This document shows, piece by piece, positions 34,861 to 43,892 of a stretch of 64,000 nt of DNA. This DNA is from Enterococcus sp. BWR-S5 (lineage in GTDB: Bacteria; Bacillota; Bacilli; Lactobacillales; Enterococcaceae): positions 248,001-312,000 of the forward strand of contig NZ_JADOEQ010000002.1 in NCBI RefSeq assembly GCF_016745255.1, given 5' to 3'. Made by a program: the position numbers and the translations under genes. The notes under the pieces were generated by a model, which saw nothing but the letters and a program-made list of their open reading frames with translations, had not been told where the DNA came from and made no database searches. Numbering within the stretch: the first letter of the stretch is position 1; each line of letters starts with the position of its first letter.

Positions 34861-34899
34861 AAAAACGACAGTCACATCTTACTAGCGACTGTCGTTTTT
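34861..34899. terminator. Bidirectional terminator
   Basis: AAAAACGACAGTC pairs with GACTGTCGTTTTT. It separates the LURP-one gene from trmB on the opposite strand. Confidence 0.9.
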
Positions 34900-34913
34900 A
34901 TCGTTTTTTCTTA

Positions 34914-35561
34914 TTATTCTTCTGTTTGAAAGCGTGCTTCCACACGATAGATTGGCTGCCCCTTTGCAGAGAATTTTTCCTCATACTCTGTCATGATATT
35001 CCCTTCATAGGTGCTTTCATGAAGATTCAGCCAGACCTGTTCAATAATCATGCCGTATTTTGAAAAGCTGCTTAGTGAATATTCAAATAAGCCTTGATTA
35101 TCTGTTTTGAAATGAATTTCACCATTCGGTTTTACAATCTTTTCATCCACTGCCAAAAAGCTGCTGGAGGTAAGACGTCGTTTTTCGTGGCGTTTCTTTG
35201 GCCACGGATCAGAAAAATTCAAGTAGATTTGATCCACTTCATTTTCTGCAAAATACTGTGTCAGAGCTTCTCCATTCACGTGAAGCAGCTGTAAATTCGG
35301 CAGCTCTTCTTCTAATGCTCGTTCCAACGCAATTGACAGTACACTTACCTGCATTTCAATTCCGATATAATTGATTTCCGGATGGGCCTTTGCCATTCCC
35401 ACGACAAATTGACCTTTCCCTGTTCCGATTTCAATATGAATCGGGTTCGTGTTCCCAAAACGTTCCTGCCATTTTCCCTGCCATTGCTCAGGGCCTTCAA
35501 CTACATACTCCGGATGGGCAGCCAGTAATTCCTCTGCACCCGGTCTTTTTCTTACACGCAT
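34914..35561 (-). CDS. trmB: tRNA (guanine-N7-)-methyltransferase TrmB
   Basis: 215 residues, the normal bacterial TrmB length. [17 protein letters not shown] is the AdoMet motif; [18 protein letters not shown] is the family signature that positions the guanine; INYIGIEMQ is another conserved segment. It methylates G46 in tRNA variable loops. The ATG is preceded by GAGGAAAG. Confidence 0.95.
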   Translation of the reverse strand: MRVRKRPGAEELLAAHPEYVVEGPEQWQGKWQERFGNTNPIHIEIGTGKGQFVVGMAKAHPEINYIGIEMQVSVLSIALERALEEELPNLQLLHVNGEALTQYFAENEVDQIYLNFSDPWPKKRHEKRRLTSSSFLAVDEKIVKPNGEIHFKTDNQGLFEYSLSSFSKYGMIIEQVWLNLHESTYEGNIMTEYEEKFSAKGQPIYRVEARFQTEE

Positions 35562-35625
35562 TTTCTTTCCTCACTTACTTGATGTTATTTACGGATTGTC
35601 TCTATCGTAATCTTGAATAAAAGAG

Positions 35626-35666
35626 GGGACAAAAGCAGCTCTTTCGGAGCGCAAGCTTTTTGTCCC
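35626..35666 (-). terminator. Terminator of the transaminase/ecs operon
   Basis: GGGACAAAAGC pairs with GCTTTTTGTCCC; the minus-strand tail is CTCTTTT. Confidence 0.7.
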
Positions 35667-35739
35667 GACTACTTTTCATCATAAAATTTATACTTGTTTT
35701 TTTATGGAATGTCAACTCTTGCTTCGCAACAGTCTTCAA

Positions 35740-36585
35740 TCAATGACGGTCTATTTCCGCCAGATATGCTTGATGAAGCTGCTTAGTGATTTCACCTGGT
35801 TGTCCAGAACCGACAACGTGTTCTTCGATTTTTACTACTGGAACAACCTCAATCAGCGAACCGGAGATAAAGCATTCATCCGCTGTGAACAGCTCTGCTT
35901 CATCAAAGGTCTCTTCCTTCACAGGCAGCCCAAGCTTTTCAGCAAGTGCTAAAAGCTTCAGCTTCGTAATCCCCGGTAAAATCAGTTGACCATCCGGATG
36001 AGTATAAATCGTGCCATCCTTCACCAGCCAAAAATTCGCTGCGGAAGCTTCCGTCACTTTGCCATCACGAATTTGAACCGCATCTTCAAAGCCGCGACTT
36101 CTTGCATGCTCCAACGCCATCACATTTCCAAGTAAGCTCAATGATTTGATATCACAATGCAGCCAGCGTGTATCAGGTACAATACCTACAGCAATTCCCT
36201 TGCGCTGTTTTTCTACCGGACGATCATAAGGAATGATATTGGCGGTCAACACACCGATTACTTTTTTCGGATCAGGCAGTGCATGATTACGAGGGGAATC
36301 AATGCCTCTCGTTACTTGCAGGTACAGCTTTCCTTCTGAAATGTTCTCCACAGCAGTCAGCTCCGTTAAGCGCTCAACCAGCTCCTCCTTGGAAAATGGC
36401 AGATGAAGTTTGATTTTTTCTGCTCCGGTCCATAAACGTGTCATATGTTCTTCAACCATATACAACTGTCCATTGTAGACACGGATTACCTCGTAGAGTC
36501 CATCACCATATTGGTACCCGCGATCCTCCATATCAATTCTAACTTCTTCTCTTTCAACGATTCGATCATTCCATAGAACTTTCAT
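35740..36585 (-). CDS. dat: D-amino-acid transaminase
   Basis: 281 residues of fold-class IV PLP aminotransferase type: MEDRGYQYGDGLYEVIRVYN, the Lys region WLHCDIKSLSLLGNVMA, EASAANFWLVKDG and LILPGITKLKLL. This is the pattern of D-alanine transaminase, which makes D-glutamate and D-alanine for the wall. The gene is three bases from the ecsB stop, so it is at the end of that operon. Confidence 0.93.
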   Translation of the reverse strand: MKVLWNDRIVEREEVRIDMEDRGYQYGDGLYEVIRVYNGQLYMVEEHMTRLWTGAEKIKLHLPFSKEELVERLTELTAVENISEGKLYLQVTRGIDSPRNHALPDPKKVIGVLTANIIPYDRPVEKQRKGIAVGIVPDTRWLHCDIKSLSLLGNVMALEHARSRGFEDAVQIRDGKVTEASAANFWLVKDGTIYTHPDGQLILPGITKLKLLALAEKLGLPVKEETFDEAELFTADECFISGSLIEVVPVVKIEEHVVGSGQPGEITKQLHQAYLAEIDRH

Positions 36586-36588
36586 GTC

Positions 36589-37806
36589 TTATTCCTCCAT
36601 TTTTTTCAAACGTTGTGGAACATAGAACCTCGTAAAAACAAAAATTTCAGCAGCCATTGCTGCCATTACAATCAGCGCTTCCTGTAGATTCGGCAGGACA
36701 AACAATGCAATCACTCCGAAAACAACGGCGGCAATAATCAATAATACATTTAACAAGTAGCTGACCGCCTGCTTCTTTTGCTTTACAGGCGTTGGGTATA
36801 GATGCGTCATAACCATGTAATCAAATTGCGCATAAATCGGAATCAGCTGGAAGCCAAGTAAATAGATGAAGACTAACGCCACACCCAGAGACAAAACAAA
36901 ATCCTTTGAGAAAAATAAAATCAGACCCGCCACACCTAGAAGTCTTAAAAATAGGCCGCTATATTCAGAACCTCTCAGAAAACTGCGCGCATATAGGTAC
37001 AGATACGTATTCTTGCTTTCCTTTTTTATCTGATTCAACACAGGATCAAAGAGCTTTCTGCGTTTGATACTCCCTGTGATTTCCGGAACATCGGTAAATA
37101 GATGGATAAACCGATAAATACGATGCATCCGATTGTTTTCCTTCTTAATCATTTTCTCCCAGTCCAGAGAAACCTGTTGCTTCTTCTGCTTTAGATAAAC
37201 CATAAATACCGCCAGAACCACTACGGAAATTCCTAACCCAATCAACGGGTTTACATACATACCGATGGCCAATGTTCCGGCGCTGGCAACCAACCAAATA
37301 CCTTGCCACAATCGACTTTCATTTACTGAAATCTGGTATAAATCATATTCCTGCCAGCTCAGCTGGGCTGCCTTCAGCAACAGCAGCGTAATTAAATACA
37401 CGAAGAATGAGGAAAATTCTTCACCGGTAGAAACAACCAGCAATGGCATCGTCATACCGCTTATTAACACAATTGCTACAGCTGGTAATAGAAAAGAATG
37501 ACGAAAGGCCCGCTTGAAATAGCTTGGCATCTCTGCTTCCTTAGGTAGAATAAATACTTTGTCTGCGTCTTGGGTCAAGGTTGCCAACTGACCAATCAGA
37601 AGCGCCATCAGCCAAATGATTAAAATCAGCGGCCGTCCCCAGACGAAGTTTTCCGGCAAGCTCTTCAACAGCTCCGAGTAATAGAAACCCAAGCCGCCCA
37701 GAAGGAACACGCAGACGATAACAAAATGATCGTTAAATACATACTGCATATACTTCATCATCTTTTTCAAGTGACGGGCTGCACGCAGCTTAAACAGTTC
37801 CGACAT
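36589..37806 (-). CDS. ecsB: ABC transporter permease EcsB
   Basis: 405 residues with about nine hydrophobic helices (FVIVCVFLLGGLGFY, ILIIWLMALLIGQLATL, LIGLGISVVVLAVFMVYL and others), EcsB length and composition. The gene follows ecsA by two bases. EcsAB influences protein secretion and regulated intramembrane proteolysis in Bacillota. Confidence 0.9.
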   Translation of the reverse strand: MSELFKLRAARHLKKMMKYMQYVFNDHFVIVCVFLLGGLGFYYSELLKSLPENFVWGRPLILIIWLMALLIGQLATLTQDADKVFILPKEAEMPSYFKRAFRHSFLLPAVAIVLISGMTMPLLVVSTGEEFSSFFVYLITLLLLKAAQLSWQEYDLYQISVNESRLWQGIWLVASAGTLAIGMYVNPLIGLGISVVVLAVFMVYLKQKKQQVSLDWEKMIKKENNRMHRIYRFIHLFTDVPEITGSIKRRKLFDPVLNQIKKESKNTYLYLYARSFLRGSEYSGLFLRLLGVAGLILFFSKDFVLSLGVALVFIYLLGFQLIPIYAQFDYMVMTHLYPTPVKQKKQAVSYLLNVLLIIAAVVFGVIALFVLPNLQEALIVMAAMAAEIFVFTRFYVPQRLKKMEE

Positions 37807-37808
37807 AG

Positions 37809-38546
37809 TTACCCCACCTTTTCTTCCTTAGTCAGTGCAAGATAGATATCATCTAAAGAAGAATCCGGCAGATTGAACTCTTTACGCAGCTCATCCATGG
37901 AACCAATGGCACGTACTACTCCCTCGTGCAACACGACAAAGCGATCACAATACTTTTCAGCCGTTGCCAGAATATGGGTAGACATTAGAATCGCAGCTCC
38001 CTGATTGCGCATGGTATCCATCAGCTCAAGAAGGGCATGAATCGCCAACGGGTCCAGACCTAAAAACGGTTCATCGATGATATACAGACTTGGCTCAATT
38101 AAAAAGGCACACAGAACCATGACCTTCTGCTTCATCCCTTTTGAAAAATGTGCCGGAAACCATTCCAGCTTATTTTCCAAACGGAATGTTTTCAGCAATA
38201 CATCCGCTCGTCTAAACGCTTCCTCTACCGGAATATCGTAGGCCATCGCCGTGATTTCAATATGTTCTCTCAAGGTCAGCTCTTCATATAATGAAGGTGT
38301 TTCTGGTATGTAGCCGATTTTCTTACGGTAGCTTTCCGGATTTTGACTCAGGGTCTGATCGTCAATAGATATCTTCCCCTTTTGAGGAGTCAGCAGACCG
38401 ATAATATTTTTGATTGTGGTGCTTTTTCCGGCACCATTCAATCCAATCAGACCGACCATTTCTCCGGCCTGTACTTCAAAGTTTATATCTTTTAAAACAG
38501 GTACATGACCGTAGCCGCCTGTTAAATGCTCAATTTTCAAGCTCAT
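37809..38546 (-). CDS. ecsA: ABC transporter ATP-binding protein EcsA
   Basis: 245 residues from ATG 38546 (GGAGG upstream); an earlier ATG at 38630 gives a non-conserved N-terminus. Walker A GLNGAGKSTTI, signature HFSKGMKQKV, Walker B YIIDEPFLGLD, and the H-loop STHIL are all intact. The -10 box TATAAT is at 38577-38582 on the minus strand. It drives the EcsB permease. Confidence 0.94.
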   Translation of the reverse strand: MSLKIEHLTGGYGHVPVLKDINFEVQAGEMVGLIGLNGAGKSTTIKNIIGLLTPQKGKISIDDQTLSQNPESYRKKIGYIPETPSLYEELTLREHIEITAMAYDIPVEEAFRRADVLLKTFRLENKLEWFPAHFSKGMKQKVMVLCAFLIEPSLYIIDEPFLGLDPLAIHALLELMDTMRNQGAAILMSTHILATAEKYCDRFVVLHEGVVRAIGSMDELRKEFNLPDSSLDDIYLALTKEEKVG

Positions 38547-38963
38547 GTCTTTGCCTCCAAATTTTTTAATGTTTCTATTATAACATGATGAGAAGGTAAA
38601 GTGGCTTCCCCATGTAAATTTCCGACTCATCTTTCTTACGATTTCTGTCAGCTTCTGATTCGTGTTTCTTCCAATTAAAAGCTTCCGTCGTTTCCCGATG
38701 CTTCTTTTTGTTACCTACTCGTATAGCTCCTTGGAGAGTAGTCTGCTCAGTCCTCCTTCAGCGCAAGCCTATTTGACAGAAAAATGGCTATCAGGAAAAC
38801 AACCGCCTACTTTGCACTGACTTGCTTTTCTATCGAACAGTATAACTTATAAATTTATTTCAATCATAAAGAATTATTTTCGTTTCTCTATTTCGTTCTT
38901 ATACTTTCTCGCTGAGATATGGTAAAGTAGAGAAAAAGATAATTTAAAGAAAGAAGGGTTCCT
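38547..38963. other. Divergent promoter region ecsA / hit
   Basis: It carries the ecsA -10 (38577-38582) and, near 38920-38935, the likely hit promoter region. Nothing else recognisable; no open frame with a ribosome site. Confidence 0.5.
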
Positions 38964-39392
38964 ATGGAAGATTGTATTTTTTGTAAGATTATCAATCAAG
39001 AGATTCCCAGCTATAAAATATACGAAGACGAGGTCGTTTATGCCTTTTTAGATATCAGTCAAGTGACGAAGGGGCACACGCTGGTTGTTCCTAAAAAACA
39101 TGTGACTGACATCTTTGAATATGATGCTGATTTAGCAGCAGATGTTTTCGCTCGTATTCCAAAAATCGCACGTGCATTAGAAAGTGCTTTTCCTGAGGTT
39201 GAAGGTCTGAACATTGTAAACAACAATAAAGAGCTTGCTTATCAGTCTGTCTTCCATTCTCATATTCATCTGATTCCTCGCTACAGCAAAGACGACGGCT
39301 TTGCGATGCGTTTTCCGAACAATCAAGAGAAGTATTCAAGTGAAGAATTGCAGCAATTAGCTGAAACAATTTCAAAGCAGGTGACTAAATAA
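38964..39392 (+). CDS. hit: HIT family hydrolase Hit
   Basis: 142 residues with AAGAAGGG before the ATG. CIFCKIINQEIPS at the N-terminus and the histidine triad HSHIHLIPR are standard for the Bacillota Hit protein, a nucleotide-phosphoramidase-type enzyme. Divergent from ecsA; the stop overlaps the YtxH-like gene by one base. Confidence 0.95.
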   Translation: MEDCIFCKIINQEIPSYKIYEDEVVYAFLDISQVTKGHTLVVPKKHVTDIFEYDADLAADVFARIPKIARALESAFPEVEGLNIVNNNKELAYQSVFHSHIHLIPRYSKDDGFAMRFPNNQEKYSSEELQQLAETISKQVTK

Positions 39393-39748
39393 TGAAGGGA
39401 TTTTTCAAAGGACTCCTATTTGGTTCTGTTGTTGGCGGTTTGGGCGGGCTGCTTCTTGCGCCTCGCAGCGGAAAAGAAACACAGGAGAAGATAATCGACG
39501 AGATTGACGACTGGAAATACTTATCCACTGATTTCAATGAAAAACTAACCACCTTCAAATCCACTCTTGCTGATTTTCAAGAAACAGCTGAAACAATGAT
39601 TCCAGCGTTCGCTGAAGGACTCACCAAGGATATTGAGAACTTCAAGTTCCAAGCCGAACCTCGGCTAGAGCAGATTCAGGAGCAGGTGGAAAAAATCCAA
39701 CAGGAACTTCCTGAAATGCCTGAAATCACAGAAGAAAAAGAAGACTAA
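39392..39748 (+). CDS. YtxH-like membrane protein
   Basis: 118 residues beginning GFFKGLLFGSVVGGLGGLLL, then APRSGKETQEKI, the YtxH/GvpP-type start: a membrane-inserted glycine-rich helix and a long coiled tail rich in Glu/Gln. TAATG overlap with hit indicates coupled translation. Often stress-linked, but not defined. Confidence 0.9.
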   Translation: MKGFFKGLLFGSVVGGLGGLLLAPRSGKETQEKIIDEIDDWKYLSTDFNEKLTTFKSTLADFQETAETMIPAFAEGLTKDIENFKFQAEPRLEQIQEQVEKIQQELPEMPEITEEKED

Positions 39749-39752
39749 ACGC

Positions 39753-39790
39753 CATCTATCCAAAAAAAGTTTTATTTTTTTGGATAGATG
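39753..39790 (+). terminator. Terminator of hit-ytxH
   Basis: CATCTATCCAAAAAAA pairs with TTTTTTTGGATAGATG, and seven T follow. Confidence 0.9.
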
Positions 39791-39990
39791 TTTTTTTCAA
39801 CCTTAAAGAAATATATACCAATCAAAATTACATTTTCTACGCGAAATGTGTCCAAAATTCGAAAATTATTTGAAACTTCAATTCGATGTTTCTTTTCTGT
39901 CTAAGATTATGGTATAGTAATAAACGTGAGAAATTCTTTTCTACATAAAACTATCATACAAAAACTATTAATTTTAGGAGAGCTGACCAA

Positions 39991-41019
39991 ATGAAGAAAA
40001 AACTGATTTTAGCTGCAGCCGGTGCATTAAGTATCTTTGCTTTAGCAGCATGTTCTAGCAGTTCAGAAGAAATCGCTACAATGAAAGGTGCAAAAATTAC
40101 TGTTGAAGATTTCTACAACGAAATCAAGAACGACAGTGACAGCCAATCACGTGTTGCAAACATGATTATCTACAAAGTATTTGAAGATAAATATGGCGAT
40201 AAAGTGTCAACCAAAGACGTCGATGCAAAATACGATGAAATCAAAGAAAATGCTGAAGCACAAGGCCAAAACCTTGATGACTACTTAGAGCAATATGGTT
40301 ACACTCAAAAATCATACAAAGCGCTAATCAAGCAAAGTCTTGCTTTTGAAGCTGGAATCAAATCTCATGTTGAGATTACTGACGAAGACTTGAAAACAGC
40401 TTGGGATTCTTTCCATCCGGAAGTAGAAGCACAAATCATCACTGTTGCTACTGAAGAAGAAGCGAAAGAAATCAAAGCTGACTTAGACAAAGATGGCGAC
40501 TTCACAAAAATTGCAAAAGAAAAATCTACAGATACTGCAACTAAAGAAGATGGTGGTAAAGTGAAATTTGACTCTACCTCTACAGAAGTTCCTGCAGCTG
40601 TACAAGAAGCAGCATTCAAACTAAAAAATGACGAAGTAAGTGAACCAATCGCTGTAACTGACAGCACAGGTTACCAAACAGTCTACTACCTTGTGAAGAT
40701 GACAAAAACATCTGCTAAAGGAAATGACATGGACCCTTACAAAGAGCAATTGGAAGAAATTGCTACAACAAATAAAACAGGCGATTCAACTTTCCAATCT
40801 AAAGTGGTTAGTGATGAGTTGAAAGAAGCAAATGTAAAAATCAAGGACGATGCCTTCAAAGATGTGTTAGCACAGTACATTCAAACTGAAGAATCAAGTA
40901 CTGAAGCAACTGAAGCTTCATCAAACACAAAAGAATCAACAAAAGAAGAATCTTCAACTGACTCTTCTGCAAAAACATCTGATTCTTCAAGCGCAACAGA
41001 AGAATCTTCTTCTAAATAA
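39991..41019 (+). CDS. prsA: PrsA foldase lipoprotein (PpiC type)
   Basis: 342 residues with AGGAGAG before the ATG. The signal ends in lipobox LAACSSS; an N-terminal SurA-like helical arm and a PpiC parvulin domain follow (EAQIITVATEEEAKEI, DGGKVKFD, EVSEPIAVTDSTGYQTVYYL). The C-terminal tail is Ser/Thr/Glu-rich and disordered, longer than usual. It helps exported proteins fold on the outer membrane face. TATAGT at 39913-39918 is a likely -10 box. Own terminator follows. Confidence 0.95.
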   Translation: MKKKLILAAAGALSIFALAACSSSSEEIATMKGAKITVEDFYNEIKNDSDSQSRVANMIIYKVFEDKYGDKVSTKDVDAKYDEIKENAEAQGQNLDDYLEQYGYTQKSYKALIKQSLAFEAGIKSHVEITDEDLKTAWDSFHPEVEAQIITVATEEEAKEIKADLDKDGDFTKIAKEKSTDTATKEDGGKVKFDSTSTEVPAAVQEAAFKLKNDEVSEPIAVTDSTGYQTVYYLVKMTKTSAKGNDMDPYKEQLEEIATTNKTGDSTFQSKVVSDELKEANVKIKDDAFKDVLAQYIQTEESSTEATEASSNTKESTKEESSTDSSAKTSDSSSATEESSSK

Positions 41020-41028
41020 TTGCCAGCA

Positions 41029-41060
41029 AAATAGGATTCAGCGTTCAGCTGAATCCTATT
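41029..41060 (+). terminator. Terminator of prsA
   Basis: AATAGGATTCAGC pairs with GCTGAATCCTATT; T-run follows. Confidence 0.9.
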
Positions 41061-41097
41061 TTTTTGCAAAGAATTCTACTGACAGCACCTCAAAAAA

Positions 41098-41121
41098 GAG
41101 CAGGTTGAGCTTCCCCTGCTC
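41098..41121 (-). terminator. Terminator of WxL operon 2
   Basis: GAGCAGG pairs with CCTGCTC; the minus strand tail is TTTTTTG, after the DUF916 gene. Confidence 0.65.
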
Positions 41122-41241
41122 CTTCACGTTTGCCTATGCACCTTAGTAAGATAAGGTATCAGAGGAAAACACACACACATTTTTATTGTCTATTCACTGC
41201 ACACGCTCCAGAATATTCAATTATTCTAACTACCCTCTATT

Positions 41242-42327
41242 TTAGAGAGTATCGGATGATCCTGGAATATGCGCTGAAGTATCAGCTGAAATGAGTCTCA
41301 CAGTAAGAGCCTGCTGTCGTTGTTTCCTCTTCCTCAAGTAGAGTAAGAGCAGCGATACCGCCAGACCGCTCAACATCCCCAGCAAAACAAAAGGCCATGA
41401 GGGATTATTGTTTGAGGGGGCAATAGGCAGCAACGACTGATTAATTTTTTCTGCTTCTTCCTCCGTGATTACAAATGGTTCATCAAAGGTCCAATGATTT
41501 CCCTTTGCATCGGCAATCACCAAATGCAAGACATAGTCGCCTGCTTCCAGCGATTCCTCTTCCCAATCAACAGCAAAATCATAAGTAGAGTTTGGCGCAA
41601 TGGACATGTCCTTGTCAAAGGTCTTCTTGCGTACTGTCTCTTCCTGCTTATTTTTGATTTCTACATCATATTTTAAGTGACCGATGCCTTCCATCGTTGG
41701 ATTTTGAATTTCTGCCACGATTCCCGTTGATCCAAAGGTTTTTTCAGCCCGCACCTCGTTCACTTCCAGCTTTCGTTGAACTGGCGTGTCTGTTTCAGTT
41801 AATCTCAAGCCAATAATATAACCATAGCGGTTCACAATTTCTCCTTCTACTTCCTTCGTCTTCTTCAAAACCTGAATCCCACCAAGAATTTCTCCGTCAA
41901 ATACCTCTTCAGGCATCGTTAACTGAATCGAAAAATCAATACTTGTTTGTGGCGAAACAGTAATTTCAGGAGCATAGGTTGCAATATCCGCTAATCGATA
42001 TTTTTGAGAGGCATCTACTTCTATGTCGTTGCGTTCATAGTCGATAAAGCCATTTTTATTGGTATAGGCTTGATTCACATTGATTTCATAGGTCTGCTCC
42101 TGATTGGACGTATTGAAAATAGTCATCGTAATTTCCTGCTGCTGTGCCGGCTGCATTCTCAAATCATAATAAGATATCTCTTGATTCTGCTGGTTTTCCG
42201 GCAGCTTCGCCTGTACATTGAAGCCTATTTCTTCCCCTGAAACAGTTTGTACATTCAGGCAGGTGAGTAGAATCAGGCTCATTGCCAAGAGCAATTGCGT
42301 GATTGCTTGCATCGCTGTTTTTTCCAC
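41242..42327 (-). CDS. DUF916/DUF3324 cell-surface protein (WxL locus)
   Basis: 361 residues: signal peptide (AITQLLLAMSLILLTCLN), DUF916 (SYYDLRMQPAQQQEITMTIF, YEINVNQAYTNKNGFIDYER), DUF3324 (EIQNPTMEGIGHLKYDVEIK), one C-terminal transmembrane helix (WPFVLLGMLSGLAVSLLLLY) and a basic tail. DUF916/DUF3324 proteins are the membrane-anchored partners of WxL proteins, and the domain is thought to bind peptidoglycan. Last gene of the operon starting at 45575. Confidence 0.93.
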   Translation of the reverse strand: MEKTAMQAITQLLLAMSLILLTCLNVQTVSGEEIGFNVQAKLPENQQNQEISYYDLRMQPAQQQEITMTIFNTSNQEQTYEINVNQAYTNKNGFIDYERNDIEVDASQKYRLADIATYAPEITVSPQTSIDFSIQLTMPEEVFDGEILGGIQVLKKTKEVEGEIVNRYGYIIGLRLTETDTPVQRKLEVNEVRAEKTFGSTGIVAEIQNPTMEGIGHLKYDVEIKNKQEETVRKKTFDKDMSIAPNSTYDFAVDWEEESLEAGDYVLHLVIADAKGNHWTFDEPFVITEEEAEKINQSLLPIAPSNNNPSWPFVLLGMLSGLAVSLLLLYLRKRKQRQQALTVRLISADTSAHIPGSSDTL

Positions 42328-42382
42328 ACTGAAATCCCCTTCCTTAAACGAGCCTGCAGCTCACTTTATTAAGACGCTGCTA

Positions 42383-42946
42383 TCAATTGATACGAATAGT
42401 ATCCGCCAATGTATAAGTGATTGAGCCTGTTAACACATCCTCAATGCCAAATTTGTAATCCCCCATTGCTGTGGTTTCCAGTGCTACACTCGCAACTTCC
42501 AGCTTATAGTCTCCTTGATTATTAAAATTGGTTGTCGTTTTTTCCATGACTAAATTACCGCTTCCTGTACCTGCACCAAGAATAATAGGATTACCCGTTG
42601 TTGGTGTAATCGTCAGGCTAGTCACCTCGGCACTTTCCTCCGATGCAACGGATAAGGCCGAAACAGTCGCTGTCAATTTCCAGCCTTTGTCTTTTCCAGT
42701 ATAATCCTGTACATAATAGTCCTTTTCATCGGTACTGACTGTTCCTGTCAGCGTATATGCAGTCGCCCCCGGAGAAAATGTTCCTGAAAAAGTATAAGAA
42801 TCGGGAACCTCCTGGATACCATTATTTGTTCCTGCCAAGACCGTGACACTGGTATCCGTATTGCCGTTTGCTGCCCATGCCGGAGCGGCAGCTCCTAAAA
42901 CAGCTGCCAGACAAACACCTGCAACGATTAATTTTGTTTTTTTCAT
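42383..42946 (-). CDS. WxL domain surface protein
   Basis: 187 residues from ATG 42946 (GGAGATCACA upstream). Signal peptide LIVAGVCLAAVLGAAAPAWA, then a WxL domain with KDKGWKLTATV as the first motif and a beta-rich end ITYTLADTIRIN. Non-covalent wall binding is the known property of WxL domains. No LPxTG and no membrane anchor. Confidence 0.9.
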   Translation of the reverse strand: MKKTKLIVAGVCLAAVLGAAAPAWAANGNTDTSVTVLAGTNNGIQEVPDSYTFSGTFSPGATAYTLTGTVSTDEKDYYVQDYTGKDKGWKLTATVSALSVASEESAEVTSLTITPTTGNPIILGAGTGSGNLVMEKTTTNFNNQGDYKLEVASVALETTAMGDYKFGIEDVLTGSITYTLADTIRIN

Positions 42947-42965
42947 TGTGATCTCCTCCATTTTG

Positions 42966-43544
42966 TTAGTTATTTTCAGGCAGGTCTCTCAAGCTAATCA
43001 TTTGTTGTGCACTATAACTTCCTGCCTTAGTGCCTTTTGGTAGTTGCAACGAAATGTTCTCCTTTGTCACTGTATAAATATATGTTATGGCATCAGCTGT
43101 AGCCGATCCATGGTACTGAAGTAAGGGCTGATCTGTTTGATTGGTCTCCTTCACACTGAGTGGGTGCGCCTGATAGTCTTCCTTACCAACCAGTTCACCG
43201 TTAACTCTTAGCTCGCCCTGTCCAATCTTCGTTTCTGCCTGAGCAAGATTCTCTTTGTCCTTGCTGTTTTGATACGCATACAAACGATAATATACTGACC
43301 AGCCAGAAGTTTTTTCGGCACGACCATCTTCGATTGTAATTGTCAAATCCTCTTGTGCAACAAGTATCTGCGCCTCTCCTGTCAGCTTCTGCGTACCAAA
43401 TGCAGGACTGCTTACTTTTTCTAGACTTAATTGACTTTTAGACAGCTGAACCTCCATAGTTGTATTTTTTTCAGCCATAGCTTCTACGGGCAAAACAGCA
43501 AATAGACAGGTGGCCGCCAGACTAAACATCACCGTTTTATTCAT
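42966..43544 (-). CDS. WxL-like protein with an altered motif
   Basis: 192 residues: a signal peptide and a WxL-type beta domain. The first motif, however, reads SGWSVYYRL instead of WxL, and the C-terminal motif is not clear. It overlaps the upstream small-membrane-protein gene by eight bases. Either a degenerate WxL paralogue or a partner within the complex. Confidence 0.7.
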   Translation of the reverse strand: MNKTVMFSLAATCLFAVLPVEAMAEKNTTMEVQLSKSQLSLEKVSSPAFGTQKLTGEAQILVAQEDLTITIEDGRAEKTSGWSVYYRLYAYQNSKDKENLAQAETKIGQGELRVNGELVGKEDYQAHPLSVKETNQTDQPLLQYHGSATADAITYIYTVTKENISLQLPKGTKAGSYSAQQMISLRDLPENN

Positions 43545-43878
43545 GCCTACTCCCCCTATATCTTTTTAATAAATAGGATAGCCCTAAAATGAAGAGCATC
43601 GTTCCGACAAACGAGAGGAGGTAACTGGCAGATTCATTCGCTTTTAACAGACTGCCATTTTTTCCTGAAGAGGCGGATGCCTTATTTGGAGCTTGGCCTG
43701 TTGAATTCTGACCTGTACCAGTATTTTCAGTTGTTGACTGGTTCGTTGCGCTATCTTTCAGCTCCACCTGAATTTGTCCTTCGTGAACATCATGTGTCAC
43801 ACTCCAGACCGCTGACATGGGCTGAAATGCGATCACGACAAGTACTGCGACTAGCAGTTTTTTTATTGATAATCTCAT
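43537..43878 (-). CDS. Small WxL-locus membrane protein with eroded sorting motif
   Basis: Start at ATG 43878 (AGGATGAGG upstream). 113 residues: signal peptide, Thr/Ser/Asn linker, then SLLKANESASYLLSFVGTML, a hydrophobic segment and KRYRGSRHE. In related loci this place has an LPxTG-type sorting signal; here it reads LLKANE, lacking both Pro and Gly. It may have become an integral membrane protein. Confidence 0.75.
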   Translation of the reverse strand: MRLSIKKLLVAVLVVIAFQPMSAVWSVTHDVHEGQIQVELKDSATNQSTTENTGTGQNSTGQAPNKASASSGKNGSLLKANESASYLLSFVGTMLFILGLSYLLKRYRGSRHE

Positions 43879-43892
43879 GATCCTCATCCTTT